A stretch of DNA of 64,000 nucleotides from Blastomussa wellsi (lineage: Eukaryota; Cnidaria; Anthozoa; Scleractinia; Plerogyridae), in contig OX393561.1 in NCBI GenBank assembly GCA_947652115.1, forward strand, positions 5,224,635 to 5,288,634, read 5' to 3'. Numbering within the stretch: position 1 is the stretch's first letter; every line of letters starts with the position of its first letter. The notes beneath the pieces are model-generated. The model was given only the letters and a program-made list of their open reading frames with translations. It was not told the origin of the DNA and searched no databases. Below are positions 1 to 11,440 of the stretch, in pieces. The translations under genes were made by a program, and so were the position numbers.

Positions 1-3000
1 AAAATTCAAATTTAAATTGTTCTTGTAGCAATGTATGCCATCGTTTTCAATAACATTAGTTAGTTTATTTGTTTTATAACCGACTTGATATGGATAGAAA
101 GAAGCGAGGCGTTTCCGAAAAAAACCCGTATTAATTTTATAATAGTATTTAATTTAAAAGTCTAATGTTTCCCAAGATTAAATGGATGCTTAAAAAGGTA
201 CATACGATTAAGAATGTTAAACTAACAATGAACAACGAGAAAAAGAGATCGTTAAGCATGTTACATGTCTTAATCGTTATACATAATAAAACTTCTGTAG
301 AGCTTTTTCCTATTTTCCATTATTTGCATAATACCAAATTGTCCAATTACACCAAGAGGAGTACAATTATTCACAAACTTATGTTTTATTTCATTCTCGC
401 TGCTTCGCTATCCGCTTGTTAGAATTGAAAAGAAAAAAAAAAAAACAAATGAAAACAGATAAAATAAAATAAAATAAAATAAAGGTTTGCTAAAGCCTGG
501 TTCACACTGGCGACATAAGGTCGACATAATACTCCAAGCCGGGAGCACATGTAACGTAGATATTTCAGAGCGAATTAAGCAAGGTATGAACCCGGTATAA
601 GTAAATCCTAATTCCTAAAGATTGAAAACAACTTCATTGTCTTACATTACTACATACGGCGAACGAGCGATTCTCTTCCATCTATGCAAAGGCTTTTCCA
701 TTAGCAGCCGCTCGCTGCCGAAACCTGTTTATTATTAAGTGGAAACGAAGAACAAGCCTCAAACTGTTAGATAATTGATTTTATGTGCTGTTTTGAATTA
801 CAGGTTGAAATTAAATTAGGCAGTCGACAGCAGTTTTATTATAATCACCTTAATATAAATAAATTAGAACGCAATTTTTTAGAGTTGTAGCTAAATCTTA
901 GCTTAGATTTTGAGACAATCACAGGATAATGCTGGTCCCAGAATGTCGAAATGAAAAGCCTTATAATTCCAAATTGCCCTGCCATGCTAAAATAATGCTT
1001 TCTGCCAACAACGCATTCGATATATAAATGAATTTCAAAAGCAGTATTCGGGATTCTCTTTTTGACTCACCTCCCCAAATGAGGGTAGGAAGGGATGCCG
1101 GGATGGCAAAGTGGAAAACGTTGTTTTGCTCTTGTGAAGGTTCTTTTCAGGTAATTTTTCCTCAAAACTCTTCCATTCTGACCGCCTCGTCTAAGCTTAC
1201 TCGTCGAGTCAACTTTTCAAGCTTTTTCAATCTTCCGTGTGTTGATAAATATCATCCCGTATTAACGAGATTTAAGACGTCATAGTGTTTAATGTATTTG
1301 GTATTTCCGAACGATGGACAAACATATTAACACTACATGCTTCAGGACAAAACAAAAACAAATATAATTTGGTTCCTTGATTTAATGTGCGTAGCAAATC
1401 TTTTTTTAACTCTCCCATGAATGCCTTCAAACACCTTGAAAAGCATTTTGCCAATTGCTAAAATATTCACTGCTGCATGACTTCTTGTTTGTCTGATTGG
1501 ACAGAATTCAAGACTATTTTAAATATTCAGCTCACCAAGACGTTTGTTTGTTAAGGTTTTAAACAGGTGAATCAAGCGTGGGCGACAGAAAAGCAACGAA
1601 ATAAGCCCATTTACCTGATGCGTAGGCAATATAATTCAATTAATTAGCAGCCGACTGAATTATAACCCGCTGAAGAAAAGCTTGGGAAATAATTTTTCAA
1701 CGAGCACGTAACAGTCATTGAAATTAATAATTAATTATGTGACCCCCAAATGGAATATGCTAACATGAAATGCCGGTACAGTCGTCTTACCTAAACATTA
1801 AAATTATGAAGCAGTTATCACCAAAAAAGGTCTATTTCTGGGTATGACATCTTAAGCAAAATTCAAGTTACTCATGAAAAAAAAAAAAGAATAAAGAATA
1901 CTTGATAAATATTTATTCATGGTAACTAAAGGGGCTAGACGTTTAGCAAATAAAATTATCCACATTAAAATCGAAGCATTTTGCATTTTAAAATTCACCG
2001 TTCCCCGGCAGGAGTTCACAAAGGGAATCGTTGGGACGTAAGTCGTTCTTACAGATTCCATGATATCGTATTCAGGAACATCACCAATTGAAAACAGTTT
2101 TATTATTATTTTACATTAAAATTGGGAATAATTTATTGTAACAGAAAGAAATCTTCAAGTAAGTCACCGTCTTCTAGCTGTCTCACTTTGATAAACTTCA
2201 TTAAGTAGACATATTGGCGATGGAAGTATCCTCGTTTTCGTTGAGTATGTTTTCACTAAGCCGCATAAAGTTGAAAACTGAACTTTTTCCAAATGGGTAC
2301 GACATAAACAGAATTTTCTTTGAAACGCTGACATCAAAACAGTCAAATTAACGTGGCTCAGGTAATGTGTGCATTCTCTAGTGTGGATTTGCGCGTTTCT
2401 GGTGAGGCAAAGTTTCAATGATCGGAAAACGGTACAGTGAGGAAATAAATCGTTTTTGTTTTCTTTCATTAGTGAAAATGCTCCTTTTGATATTTCTACG
2501 GATTAGTGTGGCTACTTTCCAGCTTGTTGAATGCTTTATTCTTACAACAATTCAGGTCGCCGAAGCTTCATAACACTTTTGCTTTTGAATCTCCATTAAG
2601 TCTAAAAACAAGTCGTATTTTCTTGGAGTATACGAAACGCTTATTTCAGGAGAGGTCACCACTTTTTAAAGTGAGTATATATATATAATAGAGGGTACGA
2701 TGGAAAACGCATACACACAAATGTGATTGTAATCGTATCTCTCAGATTGTATTCGAAAAAAATGAAAAAGCATTTAAATTAATTTCAATATTATCTCACA
2801 CTTTTGTCTTTAAAATAACGTCAACCAATATTGCAATTCAGCACAAAAAGCAATTAACCTTTACCGCATTTGTGACTACGGAAAAATTAAAATATCAAAA
2901 TTTTAATTTAATAAAGTAGAATTGAAAACGGCAAAGGACCGCGAAATTATCTAGTTATCAGTTGCGTGCATCAGGTCCAATTTTGTGCCAAAAAGATGGG

Positions 3001-3227
3001 CATGTGTTTTTGAAGATTGGATGTTGTGATTGAAAAGTGTAAACAAAGCAGGAATTCTGTTTCCTTTTTTATAATTTGAATTACTTTGTTCAAACATTTG
3101 TGATGGATTATGCAACTCCATGAGATTCAAGATATCTTTGAACATGTTTTCAAAAGAGGGGGGGGGGGGGGGGGGGGTGATATCCATTTTTAACTTTTGA
3201 GTGGCTTTTCATCTTTAAGGAGGGAAG
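1..3227. other. intergenic stretch, no gene seen
   Basis: AT-rich DNA with frequent stops on both strands. The open frames here are short, of low complexity and lack recognisable motifs. A pure run of about 20 G lies at 3158-3177. I see no RNA gene or recognised element. Confidence 0.5.
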
Positions 3228-3303
3228 GTACGGCTGCCAACCTCGTTCCCAGGGTCTTTTCCGCCAGGGAAAAGACCCTGGGAACGAGGTTGTACGGCTG
3301 CCA
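3228..3303. repeat. short perfect foldback flanked by 12-bp direct repeats
   Basis: Two 24-base arms (3239-3262 and 3268-3291) are perfect reverse complements around a 5-base loop. They are bracketed by the direct repeat GTACGGCTGCCA at 3228-3239 and 3292-3303, which looks like a target-site duplication (the last base of the left copy overlaps the arm). The arm begins AACCTCGTTCCCAGGGTC, and similar ends occur on the small insert at 48381-48490. This is probably a minimal foldback/MITE of the same family. Confidence 0.7.
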
Positions 3304-4688
3304 GTTTTTTGATTTTAATTTAATTTAGTTTCAAATCAGTTTTTGACAGCCTTACCGATTTTTTTGTCATGAGAACTTACAAAACGAAGGGAGACCGCGT
3401 TCAAATGTTTTGAAAACATTAGGCTGAGTTGGACTAAACTAAAGGGAGGACAATTTAGCAATTCATAACATGTAGGACCGTGTTCAGACAGTCAGAACAG
3501 ATAACAGATAACAGAACAAAAAAAGAACTATTTCTGTGCCCATTTTTATTCTGTTTTGAGAGTCATATTATTGGGTTTCGAAACAAAACTAAGAAAAAAC
3601 TCCAGCTAATCACAATACACAGTGGTCGTTGAAAACCCAGGTGACTCGAAGCTCTTGAAAACGGTATGCGGATTTGGCTTTCCTTCTAATTGGTTGATGA
3701 AGTGGAGTGCGATTTTTAAATCAATAACTAACTGAGCAGTAATGCTAATTCAGAGTAAATGCGAATTACTTTTAAAGTCCTAATTGGATGTCTATCGTGC
3801 ACCCACGCTAGCTACCGCATGCGATCAATGGCCGGTAATTAAATTTTAAACTCGTTTATTTTTTCTATCTCGGAAACCCAAAAAAGCTAAACTGCTTAGG
3901 TTGTTCTTACAAATTAAAGACCGAAAAATGTCCTAAAATTTAAATTATTATAGAAGAGAAAATTCAATTTGAGATATACTGTTACCTAAAGATCACACTA
4001 ACAGTTCGTAGGAGAGACACCGATAAAATCGGGGACCTTTGCAATGAAGGCAACAATTTCACCCAGCAAGATAATTTCAGGCTATAAGTGGTGGTGAAGG
4101 TATAGTTGCAGAGATTGTGAGAGGAGCACCACTACAACTTACCGGGCGGAGGGAAAGTTGAACCATTTACCCAAAAAATTCTCCCAAGTTGCCTTGCCCA
4201 AATTTCTCTTGCTGCCCAAAGAATCTGAGTTACCAGAAACTTGAGCCCCCCGGCTCGTACGCCAATAACAACTTAAACTGTTCTTTGTCACTTAGCAACG
4301 TAATGACCAGGAAAGTTTCCGTGCCAAATCAAAGGGATAATCAAAGCAAAAACAAAACCGCAAGCAAAACAATCAATACAACTGAAAGAACGGTTTATAT
4401 CGATTGGAATAATTGACTTATTACTGCCAGTCTATTGTCCGTCTTTACGTATTTCTAACTGTCGCTGTAAGCCAACATTTTCAGTATCGAGTACATATAA
4501 TATGCCCAATTTCTGATGTTTTGTCAACTAGAAAAATAACGTTTTGGAATCTCTCTAAACTGATCTAAAGAAACATCTGATACATTCAAGAAGTTTTAAA
4601 GAAACTTTCAGTGGAATGTCTGTGAAAATTCCCGACTACGGGCATTTATTCTATTTAAAACCGGGCCCGGCTGCCGAGAATATAGCCA
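3304..4688. other. intergenic stretch
   Basis: No coding exon recognised. The part near 4180-4270 looks like a degenerate dispersed repeat, but I cannot delimit it. Confidence 0.4.
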
Positions 4689-4849
4689 CAGCGCAATACA
4701 TAGATTTAGCCAAGCCTTATAGCGGAGCTCCATATTGTTTGCTGATTCTTAACAATTTGAGAAAACTATCTAAATGAAAATACTTGCACACGTAGTTCCT
4801 CAAGAGAGATTTCGTTCTTGAACAAAAAAAAAACATAATTGTCAACTCC

Positions 4850-4945
<96 letters not shown>

Positions 4946-5578
4946 TGTCTGTATTTTTACTGTTTTTACTGTTGTATTTTTATAAGTTCTGTAGTCTCTG
5001 GGGGTATTTAAACGCAAGATCAACAACATTCTTTAAGTCTAATGCACGGCATTCACGGAAAACAGCTTTTACTGTTAAATCCTATCTAGTTTCAATTTTA
5101 AATATTTTTAGTATATATGATGTGTATTTTAATAGGCTGATGAATTGATGATGTTGATGTTTTTCTATTTAAAAAAAAAATAATAATAATAATTAAAAAT
5201 ATTTTATGAAGATGCTTCCATCACTTAAAAAGTGGTTTTCAGGGAGGTCCTCAAAATAAAAGGTACATAATCCCCCAAAAAATCGGACCTGAGCCCGCGA
5301 TACAATGGCCAACGGTCAACTTCAGAAAAACATGTGACCTCGATGAGTCCTAACCTGAGCCCGCGATATGCTCATGTGATACTGGTCAGTGAAAACCTTG
5401 TTTTGACAGCTGTCAATCGGTCATAAAACTTGAGACGTTCCCAGGGCTAATCCGTGCGTGCGTACGGTCGTACGGACGGAAAGTCACGTGATAACCCAAA
5501 TTTTTCAGCTCGATGGGTTCCCAAAAATTGTTAGCTATGGGGCTCCGCTGGCGCGAGAGCTCCGCGATGATATGAAAT
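4689..5578. repeat. dispersed repeat family, copy 1 (interrupted)
   Basis: The segment opens with a block containing TTTAGCCAAGCC and GCGGAGCTCC, and later carries ATCGGACCTGAGCCCGCGAT. The same blocks recur in the same order at 19670-20120, and the opening block also at 47240-47430. Here the copy is broken by a long AAT microsatellite. No coding capacity is visible, so the class is unknown, probably a non-autonomous DNA element. Confidence 0.5.
4850..4944. repeat. (AAT)n microsatellite, about 31 units
   Basis: Uninterrupted AAT/ATA trinucleotide array of about 95 bases. It reads as poly-isoleucine on the minus strand, but that open frame is an artefact of the repeat. Confidence 0.95.
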
Positions 5579-6238
5579 CACAAAATGCATTGTCTCTTCT
5601 TGGACATTGATGTAAAATGTAACCATGCAGGCAAACTTTTAATTTGCTCCTTCATCTTCCTTCCACACCATTGCGACTGCATTGTAGTTATCCTTGCCCC
5701 AGCGTTATCTTCTGTGTTAATAATAAGAAGAAGGTTCCTACCGCGCCCAATGCTTGTTTCTGGCAGTGAGTAACTTTTATAACGAGCGATTCACTGTGTA
5801 GTGTTATTCCCTATGAATGGGATACAATGTCCTGGCGTACCCCAAGCAGCCGCGACATAACGGCTGTTCACGGTCACATCTTATCATTATGTCCATGAGG
5901 AGACCATGCATTTTGGTGATGTTAGTAGCATTCATTTATTCACCTACACACCGGCCTCGTGAAAAAATGTAGTTGGTGTTACCAAAGCTTGATTTATTTT
6001 TCAGACGTTTGTTATGACTGCCGCGCGTTAAAAATCTTAGTTTGCTTGAATTTATAACAACATGATTTCAGTTCATTATTCCTTTTCTTTTAATTGGGTT
6101 CCCATGTGCGTCGTTTTAAGTTCGAATTCTGTACTCATACCTATGACAACTACAAATATTGGCCAGTCGTAAAAGTCCTTATTTTATTATTTTAAATATT
6201 TGAGCTGAAGGCAAACAAACCTCTGACAATTTATTTAT
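5579..6238. other. intergenic stretch
   Basis: No gene, RNA or clear repeat structure recognised. Confidence 0.4.
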
Positions 6239-6930
6239 TTCTCTTGCTACATATACATATATATAGCACAATATAATCCATGTTTGAAATATAAAATGGG
6301 ACTATGTGGTATAAACATTGTAGGATGTATCATGATTCTTTGAACAATCGAAAAAAATGCATTTTTAAGGGATATTAATTACGCTGTACTTTGCTTCCTG
6401 TTTACAATTTTTGGCAAACATTATTTTCAAAGTTTCACCATTCATTTACTTTTCTGCCAGGGTAACCCATTCCTTTTATTGTGCTACAACTAAATTGAAT
6501 TTTTGGAAAGCTTCGTAACTAAGTGCGAATTGCAATTGTTTTATGGAATTCTGTCCATGTTATGTTTACACTTTTCCCTCAATGTTTGAACTCTTGCTAC
6601 ATATTCTTATATATGGCACAATAATCCATGTTTGATATATAAAATGTGACTCTGTGTTATAAATATTGTAGGATGTATCATTCTTTGAACAATCGAAAAA
6701 AATACATCGTTAAGGCATATTAATTTCGCTGTCCTTTGCTTCCTGTTTACAATTTTTGGCAAATATTATTTTCAAAGTTTCACCTTTCATTTACTTTTTA
6801 GCCAGGGTAACCCATTCCTGTAATTGTGCTACAATTAAATTGAAATTTTGAAAGCTTTTTAACTAAGTGCGAATTGTTTTATGGAATTCTGTCCATGTTT
6901 TGTTTACACTTTTCTCTCATTGTTTGAACT
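6239..6930. repeat. tandem duplication, two units of about 350 bp
   Basis: A unit starting CTCTTGCTACATAT (about 6240) is repeated from about 6592 with small indels. Shared landmarks are TTCTTTGAACAATCGAAAAA, GCTTCCTGTTTACAATTTTT and CCAGGGTAACCCATTCC. Neither unit contains a convincing ORF. Confidence 0.75.
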
Positions 6931-7096
6931 GCAGTGATTCCAAAAACAACAAAAGCTTTCCGTGTTTGCACAGAAAGACCCAAGTGCTGCTAGGTCAGGG
7001 AAATCCTGCTGTCTTGTATAAACTAGTTTATGTACAAAAATCAATAAGAAATCTTTTGATTCTTTGAGGTTGTTTTAGCAAGTTGGGCGGGCTTAG

Positions 7097-7375
7097 ATGC
7101 CGAAAATAACCCTTTGCTTTAGGTATATTCAGAACGTACTAACACCTCCAATTAGCAACCGCGTAAGTGCCTGCCAACTTTATGCATATATTGGCGAGAA
7201 AGGAAGTGAAAAGTCGTTGCATATTTACGACAAACTGTTAGAACTCGAAATGTTTCCTGCGAGCAAACAAGTCGACTCGGAAGAGAAATCTGCTAGTCAA
7301 GAAACGGCTGGTTTCTGTGGTCATTGCTATGAAAATGCCACCGTCTTGTGCGAATGTGATAACTTATTTACTTAA
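7097..7375 (+). pseudogene. unrecognised protein fragment, probably decayed
   Basis: A 92-codon open frame with protein-like composition. The second half (about residues 35-90) includes EKSLHIYDKLLELE and a cysteine/histidine-rich tail, CGHCYENATVLCEC, resembling the start of a small zinc-binding domain. The frame ends just after this motif; downstream, stop-interrupted sequence near 7430-7520 still looks faintly coding. The frame follows an AG preceded by pyrimidines near 7121, so it could equally be an old exon. I do not recognise the family. The broken zinc motif and downstream stops favour a gene or transposon remnant. Confidence 0.3.
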
Positions 7376-8302
7376 CACAGAGAAACCACTTATGTTTGCA
7401 TCGAAGATTATGACAAAAATAGTTAAATTTAACAGGAGGGAGAAATGTTTGTTCTGCCAAAGTAAATAAAGTATTCAAACATCCATACGAATTCGCCATT
7501 ATGAATTTAGTCTGTGATAGTCTGGCAAGAAGGATAGCTTAAGTCGGAGAATACGTCAGAGGAAAAGTTCTGGAAACATTCCAACGCTGAAGACAAGCTG
7601 TTGGGATATCAAACCTTTGCCGCAGAATAACACTGCCTGGTAAGTTATTAAGATTTACATAGCCTATATTAACACACGCAGCACATTTTGAATAAACATG
7701 GAGATAGTTTTGAACTGTATGGTCAAACGATCATTCACTGTATGTGTTTATTGTCTTTATTTTGTTATGCTCTACACAGGGAAGTCGCACTAGGAAATTA
7801 TAAGCATTATTTGTAGATATCCGTAGGTTGAACTGCACTGAAAAAATGATTTGTTGATTTTGCTACCTTCAAAAATTATAATGACGGAAAATAGTTCGTA
7901 ATAGGGCAGCGATTGGTAATTGGTCAGTAATAGCCTCAGGAACTGACGATACCACACATACGGGCTTGAGCAGAACTTCTGCATCTAGATAACTCAGAAT
8001 TTTTGGGTCCCTTATCATTTTGTTAGTTGTTTACAGCGGTAAATCTGAAGGTGATTTAAACTGAAAGAGCCGAATCAGTTGTCTTGTCTTCCAGACGATG
8101 GGAAACTCGACGCGGGCCATTCTCGCTCAAAAATTGGAAATTTCTCTACAAATAAATCTATCACTGATTTACTAAATACAGTACGCGAAACTTATAAGCA
8201 CCAAAATTCATGCGTTGCAATCAAAGTTATTGTACATCACGTTAGTATGTGTGGGGTGGGATTACATGTCTCATGAAAATGTTATTGACTTGTTGACTGA
8301 CT
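7376..8302. other. intergenic stretch
   Basis: Apart from faint decayed coding sequence just after 7376, nothing recognised. Confidence 0.4.
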
Positions 8303-8718
8303 GACCGGGCCACTAAATCCTTTCTAAAAATTTCGGAGTGTTCATATGAGAGGGTGGGATGGCTCGGTTGCGGAGATCTCGGTTTTTCCAACCGAGGTCT
8401 TTTTCTATATGAACACTCCATCCCGGTTACCGGGAAGAAACGGTTTTGACAAAATAGCTTCACTTTCGCAACAGAGTGGAACAAAATGGTATGTATTTCT
8501 ACTTTAGAAGTATGCGATTTATCTTGTTAGTAAAGTCACAAGAGTCGAAAAAGCTACGATATTTGCAAACGATACAACGTTGTTCCACCAATTTGTTTTT
8601 GTTTATCGAATTTTATCTCATTCAACCGGGCAAAAATTTCTCATATGAACCGAAGACAAAATTCATCCCGGTAACCAAGTCAGCACGGCCAACCGGGCTC
8701 ATACGGAAGAGGCCCTGA
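8303..8718. repeat. possible MITE with GGGCC ends
   Basis: The left side reads CCGGGCC and the right side ends GGCCCTG. Internally there are inverted motifs (GTTCATATGAGA against TATGAACAC, and CATCCCGGTTACC repeated near the right end). The flanks are TGAC/TTGA simple repeats, so target-site duplications cannot be judged. Confidence 0.35.
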
Positions 8719-8890
8719 TTGACTTATTGATTGATTAATTGATTGATCGATTAAATGAGTGATCGATACACCGAATGAATGAATGAATGATTGATTAATT
8801 GATTGACTGAATGACTGAAACTGACCTTTGATAGACAGACAGATTGATTGATTGACTGACTCGGCATTTGATTGATTGACTGATTTGATA
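8719..8890. repeat. degenerate tetranucleotide repeat (TGAT/TGAC/TGAA)
   Basis: Runs of GATTGATTGA, GAATGAATGAATGA and TGACTGAC are interspersed over about 170 bases. This is simple sequence with no coding value. Confidence 0.85.
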
Positions 8891-9380
8891 TCTTCAACGG
8901 ATAAATTTACGGACAGTCAGTGCGCGGCATTTGAGCAAGTATTCGAACAAACACGTGTAATTGTCAATTTGATATGTGTTGGTGTGCAAAGAAACAGTTT
9001 TGGAATTTATAGATAAAAAAAATCGTAATTCAAGAAACGCTTGCAGAAGAGCAAACATGTAGCCGGTATAAACTGCATTCGGTGTTCTTATGTATTAATG
9101 AGTTTAAAGAATCAAAAGTACGCTGAGTCAGAAGGAGGAATTATACTCAACTTTAGGGCATATGATACTTTCCTTGTGGACGGCTAGTTGATAAAACCAA
9201 ATTTTATAGATATAAGTAGGCCTTCCTTGCACTGGCGAAATTAAGCTGGCTCACCTTGTTAATTTAGCGCAAAACATCGATAACAATGATGATTTATTGA
9301 TTTACAGTTTTGTGCCTGGCTATCTGCTAGAAAATGGTAACAAAAACCTTGTTAAATCTATTTTAATCGGTTCAACTATT

Positions 9381-9395
9381 TTTTTTTCAAACCAG
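9381..9395 (+). promoter_or_regulatory. likely 5' UTR splice acceptor of GPCR gene 1
   Basis: A pyrimidine-rich tract ends in CCAG at 9395, 26 bases before the ATG. The other three GPCR genes here show the same arrangement, so a 5' UTR intron is likely. The donor exon was not identified. Confidence 0.5.
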
Positions 9396-9421
9396 GTAAT
9401 AACATCCGAAAGAAACTCATA

Positions 9422-10339
9422 ATGGATTTCAATAAATGGAATGTCTTCTGGAGTGCTTGCTATGGAATAGTGGCCCTCCTAATCGTTGTCGGGAACTGTT
9501 TTTCCATCTCGATCCTACTCAAACGAAGGCTTCGCAAGCGTCCTCATTTCCTGTTGATTAGTCTGGCTATCGCGGACCTTTTGGTTGGGTTATTTGCAAT
9601 GCCAATGTACATAATTATCGTAACAACGGGACAGAAATTGATATCATCACTAGTTTTTGACTGCGTGGACATGTTCACTGGCTTTTCGTCAGTGTTCACA
9701 TTGGTCTTTATATCCCTTGAAAGAGTTAGCGCCATTGCACATCCTCTTCGCCATCGACAGTTGGCGTTAAGCACTTATGTCACTGCCATAGTAACTCCAT
9801 GGATTCTCTCCATCGCTGTGACGTCATCTCGAGTGTTTCTTGGTTTAGCTATGCTGGATATCAACCAATTCCTATTGGTTATCATAATCAGCTTATCGAG
9901 CCCTTTGGTAACAATGTGCATTTCATATTGGATCATTTTGAGAAAGGAAGCCTCCCGCTTGCACAGTACTTTCAGGGCGAGAAGTGAGGCCAGGCTGTCT
10001 AAGACGGTGTTTCTGATAACAGGAATGTTTATTGTCACTTGGATGCCATTCCAAGTCTTAGTAATCGTTAGTCTAAAGTGTGTTACATGTAACAGTGTAC
10101 CAGTTGTTGTAGCGTTCGTAATCAAACTCCTTCAGTTTAGCAACTCGGTTATCAATTTTCTCATTTATTGTTTCAGAATGCCCATTTATCGCCGGACATT
10201 GTTTGCACTGTTTCCTAGTTGTAGCTGCTGTCATTCCCGAAGTAGAATTCTACCCTTTGGAGAGCAACAAGTTTCCAGTGTAACCCTCCTTTCATTCTCG
10301 ACTTCAATGTCTCTAAACCATGGCAGCCAGTCACGATGA
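9422..10339 (+). CDS. class A GPCR, adenosine-receptor-like orphan (copy 1)
   Basis: An intronless 305-residue seven-transmembrane receptor, expected to couple an unknown ligand to G proteins at the plasma membrane. Landmarks: N25 (1.50), D52 in LAIADLLVG (2.50), E100-R101 as ERV in place of DRY, W127 (4.50), P161 and Y169 in TM5, W207 and P209 in TM6, N245 and Y249 in TM7. The extracellular N-terminus is only about 11 residues and has no signal peptide. Odd points: serine at the 3.25 position with C81 five residues later, a very short loop 2 without cysteine, CxxC (C220, C223) in loop 3, and NFLIY instead of NPxxY. The tail has a cysteine cluster near 267-270 suited to palmitoylation. A polyadenylation-type AATAAA lies at about 10949. 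It is 57% identical to the 17727 gene over 260 gap-free residues. Receptor class is certain; ligand unknown. Confidence 0.92.
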   Translation: MDFNKWNVFWSACYGIVALLIVVGNCFSISILLKRRLRKRPHFLLISLAIADLLVGLFAMPMYIIIVTTGQKLISSLVFDCVDMFTGFSSVFTLVFISLERVSAIAHPLRHRQLALSTYVTAIVTPWILSIAVTSSRVFLGLAMLDINQFLLVIIISLSSPLVTMCISYWIILRKEASRLHSTFRARSEARLSKTVFLITGMFIVTWMPFQVLVIVSLKCVTCNSVPVVVAFVIKLLQFSNSVINFLIYCFRMPIYRRTLFALFPSCSCCHSRSRILPFGEQQVSSVTLLSFSTSMSLNHGSQSR

Positions 10340-11185
10340 CAAACAAAGGGCGACACCACATACGCATGTTCTACACAAGACCGTGACAGTGCGACAAAAA
10401 AGAACTCTTTCTTAGAACAACTTAGAATAGGTTCGCGGATCAACGGATTTAGCCTTAAAAAGTACACGGATTGCGAATTTCAGCGAAAAATTAAGCGGCT
10501 TCGCGGATTTCGATAAATTTGATGCCGTGGATCACGGATTAGCTGATAATTTTAGCTTGGATTCCGGACTCTGCGTGCCATGAAGTTCGTATCGCGGCCT
10601 TGGCGTACTTTCAGTCTTGGTTCCAATGTTCTCGTCTTGTCCATTTTCTGTTTGCACGAGACCCAAACCACCAGTTTACATTAGAACTGCCGCGAAAAAA
10701 AGGCAATGAAACGAAACCTCTTGAAAATTTTTCACCGAAAACAACATCTACTCCTTGAATGAAACTATTACATAGAAAGTTTTCAAGGAATGCGGATGCG
10801 GATTTGAACGAAAATAGTAGCGGATTGACGGATTTGCCCAAAAAATTGCACGGATTGGCGAATTCGCGTACCCCTATTCACCTCCCTCAACTTACATGTA
10901 ATATATGATAATTAACGATGGTGCAAAACTATTTACAATGAACGACTCAATAAACTCAATGAGCTCTGGTGATGCAGTCATCAGAAAAACAAATCGAACA
11001 AAGCTTAAAATTGGTCCTGGAATGAATGATTTAAAAAGAAGGAGTAACAAAACGTATCGTTTCATGTAATAACGTTTGGTGCGATCGTACGCGATCTAGT
11101 ATCAAGAAATAATAAGACAGTGTGACACAAAGGGAAAGTAAAAGTTAATTATCAATGTGCAAAAATTGTAAACTGCAAAACTGTT
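10340..11185. other. 3' flank and degenerate CGGATT-rich repeat
   Basis: From about 10430 to 10870, motifs such as GCGGATT, CACGGATT and GACGGATTT recur irregularly, suggesting an old dispersed repeat. No gene recognised. Confidence 0.35.
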
Positions 11186-11440
11186 TCTTAATGGTTAGTG
11201 CGCTGGATGCCGGATTGAACGGTCCGAGGTCGAGCCTCTGCCGGGGTCACCGTGTCTTGTTCTTGGGCAAGACACTTGATCTCATAGTTGACTCTCATAG
11301 TGCGTAAATGGGTACAGGCAAATTTATTGCTGGGGTAAGCCTGCGATGGACTTGCATCTCATCCAGGGGCAGCTGCAAACGTATTCTGTTTATTAGGCCG
11401 GGCAGATGGGCCCTTGGCTCTTATGCAGACTTTACCTAAG
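11186..11440 (+). mobile_element. tRNA-derived SINE with conserved central domain (Nin-DC-like)
   Basis: The head has a box-A-like TGGTTAGTGCGCTGG and a box-B-like GGTCGAGCC (one base short). A central block follows: AAATGGGTACAGGC, TTGCTGGGGTAAGCC, TGCGATGGACT, CATCTCATCCAGGGG. The tail contains GGGCCCTTGGCTCTTATGCA. This order of tRNA head, conserved core and tail is that of metazoan SINEs carrying the deeply conserved Nin-type domain. Assignment is from memory of the family. Confidence 0.7.

Noticed and set aside
4766..5029. Minus-strand frame with a poly-isoleucine tract
   Set aside because: It is the AAT microsatellite translated; flanking codons show no protein-like composition.
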